Part shown: piece by piece, positions 26,054 to 33,763 of the stretch
How positions within the stretch are numbered: position 1 is the first letter of the stretch
Layout: every line of letters starts with the position of its first letter
Source of the DNA: Candidatus Shapirobacteria bacterium
Lineage (GTDB): Bacteria; Patescibacteriota; Microgenomatia; UBA12405
DNA: 42,334 bases
Reading direction: 5' to 3'
Assembly: GCA_028704885.1 (NCBI GenBank)
Contig: JAQWEN010000001.1
Span: 66,838-109,171, forward strand
Position numbers and translations under genes: made by a program
The notes under the pieces: generated by a model
What the model saw: the letters and a program-made list of their open reading frames with translations, nothing else
Databases searched by the model: none
What the model was told of the DNA's origin: nothing

Positions 26054-27271
26054 ATGTTGAAGAGAACGCTTTTAAATACTTGGGTGCAGATTGTGGCGAA
26101 AGTAATCACGATTTTAATAAGTTTAGTAACAACTGGTTTATTAACTCGTAAATTGGGAGCCAGTGTTTATGGTAGTTACACTTTAGTGGTTTCCGTATTT
26201 TTACTTTTAGATTCAATTGCTGATTTTGGTACTAAAGTAATTGGGGTAAAAGAAGCGGCAAATAAAGAAGGAGAAGAAAGAAACAGATTGTTTATGCAAG
26301 TGGCCTGGACAAGATTATTGACTACTCTGCTGGCTTTTATATTGGGAATAATTTTGATTTTTGGCTGGAGCGGATTTGCAGAAATTAGAGGCGAAGCCAT
26401 GGTCGCCTTAGCGATGATTTGGTTTACGTCGGTGGCAGGAAGTTTGGAAATAATTTTCCAGACAGAAATAAGAATGGAATTAAAAGTATTAATGGATATT
26501 ATTTTTCCATTAATATTTTTAATAATTCTTTTATTTTGGAACAGCCCAGTGACTTTAATGTGGGTGTTTGGAGTATATTTATTAGCGAGAGTTTTGAGTT
26601 TAAGTATTGGCTGGGGGCTTTTAAAGAAAGTTTTAACTTCATTTAAATTACAATTCTTTAATAAAGAATTTGCAATTAATTTTTTGAGGGAATCTTGGCC
26701 AATGGGAGTTTATATGCTGGTTTTTACTGGATATGATAGAGCTATCGATTCGTTAATGATTGATAAATTTATCGGAGTTAGAGAGGTGGCTTTTTATGGT
26801 TTGGCTTATAAAATTTATTCAAATTTAGTGCAACCGGCTTATTATTTTGTGAATAGTATTTTTCCAATCCTGGCGGGTAAATCGGAAAATAAAAGAAAAA
26901 TATTTAAATGGTCGGTAGTAATAATTTTAGGAGTTTTATTTTTAGGAATACCAATTGCCTATTTAATGGCGCCAATAGCGGTAAATATACTGGCCGGAGA
27001 AGGTTTTGAATCGTCAGTAACAGTGTTAAGAATTCTTTTGGTTCCCCTATTCTTTTCGTATATCGGTCATTTGGTTGGTTTTACATTAATAGCCAAGGGT
27101 GGGCAAAAACAGATTTTAATATTAGGTTTAATAACCTTAGTTTTTAATTTTATTGGTAATTTGATAATGATTCCTAAATTTGGAATTATTGGAGCGGCTT
27201 GGGTGACTGGAGCTAGTGAGGCTTTAGCTTGTGGATTGATGATTTTGGCTTTGAAGAAGAGAGCTTGTTAG
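26054..27271 (+). CDS. Wzx-like polysaccharide flippase (MATE/MVF superfamily)
   Basis: LNTWVQIVAKVITILISLVTTGLLTRKLGASVYGSYTLVVSVFLLL, about 12 TM. Confidence 0.85.
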   Translation: MLKRTLLNTWVQIVAKVITILISLVTTGLLTRKLGASVYGSYTLVVSVFLLLDSIADFGTKVIGVKEAANKEGEERNRLFMQVAWTRLLTTLLAFILGIILIFGWSGFAEIRGEAMVALAMIWFTSVAGSLEIIFQTEIRMELKVLMDIIFPLIFLIILLFWNSPVTLMWVFGVYLLARVLSLSIGWGLLKKVLTSFKLQFFNKEFAINFLRESWPMGVYMLVFTGYDRAIDSLMIDKFIGVREVAFYGLAYKIYSNLVQPAYYFVNSIFPILAGKSENKRKIFKWSVVIILGVLFLGIPIAYLMAPIAVNILAGEGFESSVTVLRILLVPLFFSYIGHLVGFTLIAKGGQKQILILGLITLVFNFIGNLIMIPKFGIIGAAWVTGASEALACGLMILALKKRAC

Positions 27272-27370
27272 TTTTGATTCAATAACATTTTACCGTGCTC
27301 GCTACCTTCGGGCTGTCCGCTTCGCGTCACGCGTTCGCTGTGCGCGGGAAAATATTATTTTCATCAAAAC
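27271..27370. repeat. Family-2 element, copy 1 (GC-rich core in AT-rich stem)
   Basis: GTTTTGATtcaATAACATTTTACCG...CGGGAAAATATTATtttcATCAAAAC. Confidence 0.8.
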
Positions 27371-27487
27371 TTTTAAAAAGATTTGTAATTTCGGATTTTT
27401 AAAATATCTATTTTTGATATATTCTCCTGTTTAAAATTAGTACAGATTTTGTATTTTTATTTTGGCCATTGGAACCAGGTTCGGACA

Positions 27488-27536
27488 AAAAATCCCTCTC
27501 GGCTATGCCGCATCTCCCTTTGAAGAAAGGGATAAA
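27488..27536 (+). repeat. Family-1 element, copy M
   Basis: aaaatccctctCGGCtatGCCGcatcTCCCTTTgaagAAAGGGA. Confidence 0.8.
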
Positions 27537-27642
27537 TTTAATTTTTTGATTAAAAATGATGATAAAAGCGATGTATTGGGTTATGACGTTTTTTCACGTT
27601 CCAAAGCGGGAAACTAGATATCCGAACGAAATTTAAGAGGAA

Positions 27643-27671
27643 ATAACCGCATAATAACCGAAAGATAACCG
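27643..27671 (+). repeat. Three iteron-like ATAACCG direct repeats at exact 11-bp spacing
   Basis: ATAACCG at 27643, 27654 and 27665. Confidence 0.6.
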
Positions 27672-27679
27672 CATTGTAT

Positions 27680-27736
27680 TAAACCTACTTGTCTCGCTGC
27701 TGCGAGACATCCTCCCTTGATGAAGGGAGGACAAAA
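27680..27736 (+). repeat. Family-1 element, copy N
   Basis: aaacctactTGTCTCGC-tgct-GCGAGACAtCCTCCCTTgatgAAGGGAGG. Confidence 0.88.
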
Positions 27737-27775
27737 AAGGAGACATTTATGTTGGGTTTTAAGTTAAAATAAACT

Positions 27776-30760
27776 ATGAATTCAGCATTGCCTTTTGCTT
27801 TAATTATTGGAATAGAACACTTTGTGGCTAAAAAATTAGCCGAAGAATTGTCGAATAAGGATATAAATGTGATCGGAGTGGGGGAATATGTGGCGGGATT
27901 AAGCGAGATAAAAAATTTTGAATGGTTGATGGATTTGTCGGAAGTAAACGGTAAATTTAATTATGTTTTTGATTTTAAAGGGGATGAGGACTTATGGAAA
28001 ATGGATCAGTTTAAAGGAGAAAAAATTACTTTGGTTTGTGTTAATAACAAAGAAAAAGCAAAGCAGCTTAAAAATGATTTGGATAATTTAAATTTAAACT
28101 GGAGAATGGTCGAAGCAGAAGAAGTCTATGGGCCAGGGATGGAAGAAAACAATTTTTTAGCTCAGGCTATAAAACAGGCAGTGGTTAATAAAAATTTAGT
28201 GCTACCTGATTTGAAAAGTAAATTTAGAATTTTGGCAATTGAGGATTTAGTGGAGGCAATTTTGAGGGCGAGTTTTTTGTCGGGGACAGAGAAAGAAAAA
28301 TTCTTAGTTTTAGGAAATAAAACAAATAGTGAAGAAGTGGCAAAAGTGTTGATAGACGAAGCTAAAATGACGAGATATAAGGTGCTTCAAGAGGAGATTG
28401 AAATTGAAGAAGTGGATGAGGAAAGACTAAAAGAAAGCAGTAGAAAACTAAGATGGGAAGCTAAGGTTGATTTTAAAAATGGAATAAAAGAAACTTTGCA
28501 GTATTTTTTTTCCAGGGCGGATGAAGAAAATAGAAAAAAAAAGGCGAAACCCTTCCCTAACCCTTCCCTTGACAGGGCAGGGCATGAGCCTGTTTTGGAA
28601 AATAAGCCAGTTGTAAAAGAAAAAACGGATAAAAGAATGGAAGTGGTAGTGGAGGAAGAAGTACCAAAAGAAAAGATTAAAAACGAAGAAGTATTAGAAG
28701 AGATAGAAAGTTTTTATAAACAAAAAAAAGTAGGGATGGAAGTTCTTCGACAAACTCAGAATGAAATTATACCTGTTGAGAGGGAGGCTTTAAAAGAGGA
28801 GACGGTGGATGAGTTTTTTGATGATGAAGTTGAAGAGATAAAACCCACCCATTCCGCTATTGCGGAATTACCCTCCCTTGAAAAAGGAGGGCTGGAAACT
28901 GAGAAATTAAAACCAAAAAATAAGTTTAAATGGAAATTACCATTATTGTTTTTGACTATTTTTATAATTTTGGTGATGCCGATAAATTGGGCAATGTCAA
29001 CAATTTTGGCAGTAAACAATATAAAACAAAATTTAACCTTGATTGAGACAAAAAAATATAAACAAGTAGAAGAATTATCGGATAAAAATTTATTAAGAAT
29101 AAAAAAAATTGATCAGCAAATTGATGATTGGGGATTAAATAAACTAAAAATAATTAGAAACTATCAAAGCTTATTGAAAATTGGAGAAGATGTTTTAAAG
29201 CTAGAAAAAGATTCCATAGTTATGAGCCAAAGTGCAGATTTGATTAGCCAGGCGATTTTTAAGGGTAGGCAAATAAAATTTTCAGAGGAATTAAACAAAG
29301 AAGAGGAATATTTAAATAGTTTTGAAAATGAATTGGGATTAATTCTGGCAAGATTAAATGGGGATTACGGCTGGCTGCCAGCAAAATGGAGATTAAGTTT
29401 GCAAAAGCAGGTTCAAGAATTAAAAGGAATAAAAGAAAAAATTGGATTAATTTCAAGAGGGATAAAAATATTACCGGAAATGTTGGGTTTGGATGGAAAA
29501 AAGAAGGAATATATGGTGTTGTTTCAGAATGAATCGGAGTTAAGAGCAACTGGTGGGTTTATTGGAAGTTATGGAATATTAAGTTTTCAAGGAGGAAAGC
29601 TTTTAAATTTTGACATAAAAGATATTTATGAGGCTGATGGCCAAATGAAAGGACATGTAGAACCGCCAATAGAAATAAAAACTTATTTAAACGAAGCTAA
29701 TTGGTATATGCGAGATGCAAATTGGAATCCAAATTTTTCAAAAGCTTCGGCTGATATCCAATGGTTTTTAGATAAGGAAATTAATCGAAAAGTTGATGGA
29801 GTATTCGGAATTAATTTGGCGGTGGCAAAATCAATTATTGGGGTAATAGGGGAAGTAAATGTGCCTAATTTTGATGAAAAAATAACTAAAGATAATTTAT
29901 ATGAACAAGCGGAATATTATTCGGAAAATAAATTTTTCCCAGGGTCAACTCAAAAGGCCAGTTTTTTAGGGGCTTTGGGAAAACAAATGTTTGAAAATAT
30001 TAAAGAATTAAATGTAAAACAACAATTAAATTTAGTCGTCACTTTAATTGATCTGTTGGAGAAAAATGAGATTCAACTGGCTTTTAATAATGAAGAAACG
30101 GCGAAAATAGCGGCTGATTTGGGTTGGAATGGAGCAATTTATAATGGAAAATGTTCGGAAGAAAATTGTTTTTCAGATTATTTGTTTGTGGTTGAATCTA
30201 ATTTTGGGGTAAATAAATCTAATTATTTTTTGTATAGAAACATGGAACAAGTGGTGGATATTAGTGCAAATTCAGTGGGAAGAATTTTAAAAATTAATTA
30301 TGAAAATACTTCTAAAAATACTAATCAACCGGCTGGGGATTATAAAAATTATTTGAGAGTTTATTTGCCAAATAATGTTAATTTGTCACAAATTAGCCTA
30401 ATTGATGGTACTAATAGTAGTTTGAAAAAAGTTTATACTAATGATGAATTAAGGATTAGGGAAGTTGAAGGAAAGAAAGAAATTGGATTTTTGGCGACAG
30501 TGCCAGTAAATAGTAAAAAAACAGTGGAAATTAGATATTCAACGGAAAATAATTTGACTAGCAAAAATAAATTTTCATATTTGAATTATGTGCAAAAACA
30601 GTCAGGGTTTGGTGATACTGGGTTAGTGACATTAGTGTCATTTCCGGCTAATTGGCAGCCATTGCAGGTAGAACCACAGGCAAGTATGGTGGGAGGAAAA
30701 TTACTTTTTAATCAAAAATTGGATAAGGACATTAAGATGGGAGTAGAATTGGGAAAATAA
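27776..30760 (+). CDS. NAD(P)-epimerase-like (SDR-type) domain + disordered linker + TM + DUF4012 protein
   Basis: N-terminal ALIIGIEHFVAKKLAEELSNKDINVIGV; C-terminal LFQNESELRATGGFIGSYGILSFQGGKLLNFDIKDIYEADGQ (DUF4012). Confidence 0.8.
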   Translation: MNSALPFALIIGIEHFVAKKLAEELSNKDINVIGVGEYVAGLSEIKNFEWLMDLSEVNGKFNYVFDFKGDEDLWKMDQFKGEKITLVCVNNKEKAKQLKNDLDNLNLNWRMVEAEEVYGPGMEENNFLAQAIKQAVVNKNLVLPDLKSKFRILAIEDLVEAILRASFLSGTEKEKFLVLGNKTNSEEVAKVLIDEAKMTRYKVLQEEIEIEEVDEERLKESSRKLRWEAKVDFKNGIKETLQYFFSRADEENRKKKAKPFPNPSLDRAGHEPVLENKPVVKEKTDKRMEVVVEEEVPKEKIKNEEVLEEIESFYKQKKVGMEVLRQTQNEIIPVEREALKEETVDEFFDDEVEEIKPTHSAIAELPSLEKGGLETEKLKPKNKFKWKLPLLFLTIFIILVMPINWAMSTILAVNNIKQNLTLIETKKYKQVEELSDKNLLRIKKIDQQIDDWGLNKLKIIRNYQSLLKIGEDVLKLEKDSIVMSQSADLISQAIFKGRQIKFSEELNKEEEYLNSFENELGLILARLNGDYGWLPAKWRLSLQKQVQELKGIKEKIGLISRGIKILPEMLGLDGKKKEYMVLFQNESELRATGGFIGSYGILSFQGGKLLNFDIKDIYEADGQMKGHVEPPIEIKTYLNEANWYMRDANWNPNFSKASADIQWFLDKEINRKVDGVFGINLAVAKSIIGVIGEVNVPNFDEKITKDNLYEQAEYYSENKFFPGSTQKASFLGALGKQMFENIKELNVKQQLNLVVTLIDLLEKNEIQLAFNNEETAKIAADLGWNGAIYNGKCSEENCFSDYLFVVESNFGVNKSNYFLYRNMEQVVDISANSVGRILKINYENTSKNTNQPAGDYKNYLRVYLPNNVNLSQISLIDGTNSSLKKVYTNDELRIREVEGKKEIGFLATVPVNSKKTVEIRYSTENNLTSKNKFSYLNYVQKQSGFGDTGLVTLVSFPANWQPLQVEPQASMVGGKLLFNQKLDKDIKMGVELGK
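28546..28585 (+). repeat. Family-1 element, copy O (intragenic, in-frame, short form)
   Basis: aaacccttccctaacccttcccttgacagggcaggg; encodes KPFPNPSLDRAG. Confidence 0.7.
28741..28764. repeat. agttcttcgacaaactcagaatga short repeat inside the DUF4012 gene
   Basis: TTCT/AGAA ends and TTCGACAA core shared with the mutM repeat; encodes VLRQTQNE. Confidence 0.5.
28839..28893 (+). repeat. Family-1 element, copy P (intragenic, in-frame)
   Basis: aaaacccacccATTCCGC-tatt-GCGGAATtaCCCTCCCTTgaaaaAGGAGGG; encodes KPTHSAIAELPSLEKGGL. Confidence 0.85.
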
Positions 30761-30761
30761 T

Positions 30762-31082
30762 ATGAAAAACGTTGTAGAAGATTTTGTGTGTGAAGTTTGT
30801 GGAGAGAAAGTTATTGGGAATGGAACAACTGATCATTGTCCAAATTGTTTGTGGGGAAAGCATGTGGATGAAGCAAAGCCAGGTGATAGATTAAGCAAGT
30901 GTGGGGGGCTAATGAGGCCAGTGGCAGCGGAATATCGAAGTGATAGTTTTAAAATTCTTTATAAATGTGAAAATTGTAATCATGAATTTTGGGTGAAGGC
31001 CGCCGAAGATAGCAGGGGAAAGAAAGATAATAGGGAAATATTAATGGAATTAATAAAAAATCCTTATTCGGTTGCGGAATAA
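30762..31082 (+). CDS. RNHCP domain zinc-ribbon-like protein
   Basis: CEVCG...TTDHCPNCLWGKHVDEAKPGDRLSKCGGLMRP...YKCENCNHEFWVK. Confidence 0.85.
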   Translation: MKNVVEDFVCEVCGEKVIGNGTTDHCPNCLWGKHVDEAKPGDRLSKCGGLMRPVAAEYRSDSFKILYKCENCNHEFWVKAAEDSRGKKDNREILMELIKNPYSVAE

Positions 31083-31108
31083 AAACGGTTAATTTACGGA
31101 GATTATGG

Positions 31109-31205
31109 TTTGGCTTGATAATATTTTTGCCGTGCTCGCTACCTTCGGGCTGTCCGCTTTGCGTCACGCGTTCGCTGTGCGCGGAAAAATACTATCTGCG
31201 CCAAA
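31109..31205. repeat. Family-2 element, copy 2
   Basis: TTTGGCttGATAATATTTTTgCCG...CGGaAAAATAcTATCtgcGCCAAA with core nearly identical to copy 1. Confidence 0.85.
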
Positions 31206-31262
31206 TTTTAAAAATTATTTATTTATATTAATTGGGTTTAGCTTTGATGGTATAATGATAGG

Positions 31263-33194
31263 ATGAAAATTTTTGAAGACTTAAAGAAAAAATTAGGATT
31301 AGATAAAAATAAAACGGAAGCAAAAAAGACTGAGAAAAAAAATGCGATACCTAAGGAATTGTTGGATAAATTGCCACCAGGAGTGAAGATCAAAAGAATT
31401 GAAATTGGACCAAAACAAATTGTAAAACTAGTTATCTATTTGATTTTGGGTTATTGGATTTTATCAACTTTAGTTCAAGTTTTATTACCAAAAACAGTGT
31501 CTTCGGTGTCTATTTCTGAGGTAATTACAGCGGCTAAAAAGGATGAAGTGTCAAAAATTGTGGTGGCTGATAATCAAATAATGGCAACTTTAAAGAGCGG
31601 AGATAAAATAATGGTAGCTTCGAAAGAAACATCAATTTCAATGACAGAGATTTTACAAAAAGAAGGAGTTGATTTGTCAAAAATTAGTTTACAGATTGAA
31701 AACAGGACTGGTTGGAAAATGGTGGGAGAAATTTTAACCTTGTTCTTGTCTTTTGGTTTACCAATACTTTTTATTTTGTGGCTATTTAAAAAACAAAGCG
31801 GTGGAGCTGGTGGTGGGGTATTTGGTTTTGGAAAATCAACAGCCAAGCTTTTTATTAAAGGAAAACAGAGTTTAACTTTTAAAGATGTGGCTGGAGTAGA
31901 AGAAGCCAAAAATGATTTGGTAGAAGTGGTGGACTTTTTGAAACACCCAGAAAAATATCACAAAATGGGAGCAAGAGCGCCCAAGGGAGTGCTTTTAGTG
32001 GGACCAAGCGGAGTTGGTAAGACTTTATTGGCAAAAGCAGTGGCGGGTGAGGCTGGAGTACCATTTTATTCAATGGCTGGATCTGAATTTATGGAAATGT
32101 TAGTTGGAGTTGGAGCTAGTCGTGTTCGAGATTTGTTTGGAACAGCTAAAAAAGCCGGGAAAGCAATTATTTTTATTGATGAAATTGATGCAATCGGCCG
32201 AATTAGAGGAGGAATGGATGGGGGTCATGGAGAAAGAGAACAAACATTAAACCAAATTTTAGTAGAAATGGATGGATTTGAAGCAAATACAGCCGTGGTA
32301 GTATTGGCAGCAACTAATAGAGGAGATTTGTTGGATCCAGCCTTACTTAGGCCGGGCCGATTCGATCGAAGAGTAGTTTTGGAATTACCAGACTTGGAAG
32401 CTAGAAAAGAAATTTTGAAAATTCATGCCAGAGGTAAACCTTTTGATGAAGATGTAAATTGGGATTTAGTGGCAAAATCGACAGTCGGATTTTCGGGAGC
32501 AGAATTGGAAAATATGTTAAATGAAGCAGCAATTGGGGCAGCTAGATTTAACAAAACTAAAATTAATATGAAAGATATTGATGATGCTAGTTTAAAAGTA
32601 AAACTGGGAGCAGAAAAGAAAAGATCGCAAAGTGATGAAGATAAATTAATGACGGCTTATCATGAAGCTGGACATGCAATTGTAAATTATGTAGAAGAAT
32701 TAGATCCAGTGTCGAAGATTTCGATTATTTCTCGAGGCTCAGCCTTGGGTTTCACTTTGGTACCACCGCAAAAGGATGTAATTCATTACACTAAAAGTAA
32801 ATTAATTAAGCAAATGGCCATGGCAATGGGGGGCAGAGCAGCAGAAGAACTTATTTTTAACGATATTACCACTGGGGCATCATCGGATATTTCGAACGCC
32901 ACTAATATGGCCAGAAATATGGTGGTGGAATGGGGAATGTCGGAATTGGGACCAATTAATTTGGGACCACAAATTGATATTGGTGATTGGGGTAAGGCTT
33001 ATATGGAACCAGCCAAAATTTCTGATAATATGCAGGAAAAAGTTGACGAAGAAATTAAAAAATTTGTCGATACAGCTTTTACTGAAGCCAAAAAGGTATT
33101 AAAAGAAAATAAAATAAAACTAGAAGCAGTGGCTAAAGCTTTAATGGAAAAAGAAAGTTTAAATCAGGAAGAGTTTGAAGAGATACTTAAGTAA
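31263..33194 (+). CDS. ftsH: ATP-dependent zinc metalloprotease FtsH
   Basis: [73 protein letters not shown]. Confidence 0.97.
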   Translation: MKIFEDLKKKLGLDKNKTEAKKTEKKNAIPKELLDKLPPGVKIKRIEIGPKQIVKLVIYLILGYWILSTLVQVLLPKTVSSVSISEVITAAKKDEVSKIVVADNQIMATLKSGDKIMVASKETSISMTEILQKEGVDLSKISLQIENRTGWKMVGEILTLFLSFGLPILFILWLFKKQSGGAGGGVFGFGKSTAKLFIKGKQSLTFKDVAGVEEAKNDLVEVVDFLKHPEKYHKMGARAPKGVLLVGPSGVGKTLLAKAVAGEAGVPFYSMAGSEFMEMLVGVGASRVRDLFGTAKKAGKAIIFIDEIDAIGRIRGGMDGGHGEREQTLNQILVEMDGFEANTAVVVLAATNRGDLLDPALLRPGRFDRRVVLELPDLEARKEILKIHARGKPFDEDVNWDLVAKSTVGFSGAELENMLNEAAIGAARFNKTKINMKDIDDASLKVKLGAEKKRSQSDEDKLMTAYHEAGHAIVNYVEELDPVSKISIISRGSALGFTLVPPQKDVIHYTKSKLIKQMAMAMGGRAAEELIFNDITTGASSDISNATNMARNMVVEWGMSELGPINLGPQIDIGDWGKAYMEPAKISDNMQEKVDEEIKKFVDTAFTEAKKVLKENKIKLEAVAKALMEKESLNQEEFEEILK

Positions 33195-33240
33195 AACCCA
33201 CCCGGTCTTCAACCACCCTCCCTTGAAAAGGGAGGGCTTA
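33193..33240 (+). repeat. Family-1 element, copy Q (3' flank of DUF559 gene)
   Basis: aaaacccaccCGGTcttcaACCaCCCTCCCTTgaaAAGGGAGGGc. Confidence 0.9.
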
Positions 33241-33645
33241 AAACTTTAGTTCTTGTTTTCTTTCGGAAATTATTTTAGATAAATTTTCTTTTACTTTTTC
33301 AATTTCATTTACAATTTCTTCATTTTTAAATCTAACGGTTTTTATCTTTCTTTGTTCTAGGTATAAATCTCTATTTTTATCTTGAAATTGTTTTTTATTA
33401 TGTGAATCACCATCAATTTCAATACATAATAATAATTTAGAGCAGTAAAAATCTAAAATAAATCTACCAATTGGTTTTTGTCTAAGAAATTTTAGTTTTA
33501 ATTTTTTATAACTTAATAATTCCCAAAATATTTTTTCAGATATGGTTGGATTTTTTCGATTATCTCTGGATAAATTTCTAAGATCTTCAAGATATTTAAA
33601 ATTACCTATTTGAGTTCTGGCTTCGTATGGTGCAATATTTCTCAC
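33238..33645 (-). CDS. DUF559 endonuclease-domain protein (PD-(D/E)XK-like), GTG start
   Basis: NLSRDNRKNPTISEKIFWELLSYKKLKLKFLRQKPIGRFILDFYCSKLLLCIEIDGDSHNKKQFQDKNRDLYLEQRKIKTVRFKNEEI. Confidence 0.9.
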   Translation of the reverse strand: MRNIAPYEARTQIGNFKYLEDLRNLSRDNRKNPTISEKIFWELLSYKKLKLKFLRQKPIGRFILDFYCSKLLLCIEIDGDSHNKKQFQDKNRDLYLEQRKIKTVRFKNEEIVNEIEKVKENLSKIISERKQELKF

Positions 33646-33656
33646 AATTAATTATA

Positions 33657-33694
33657 GCCCTCCCTTTTCAAGGGAGGGTAGGGTGGGTTTAAAA
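33657..33694 (-). repeat. Family-1 element, copy R (only reverse-oriented copy; 5' flank of DUF559 gene)
   Basis: gCCCTCCCTTttcAAGGGAGGGtagggtgggtttaaaa. Confidence 0.9.
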
Positions 33695-33763
33695 ATAAAG
33701 GGATTTTGGTTCTTCGAGATTGATAATGGGTGAGATAGCCTTAAAAAAATGATATTATCAGGT

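Noticed and set aside
27385-27640. tRNA- or riboswitch-like RNA in the long intergenic region (GGTTCGGAC resembles a T-loop)
   Set aside because: No acceptor stem, anticodon arm or known riboswitch core could be assembled around it by eye.
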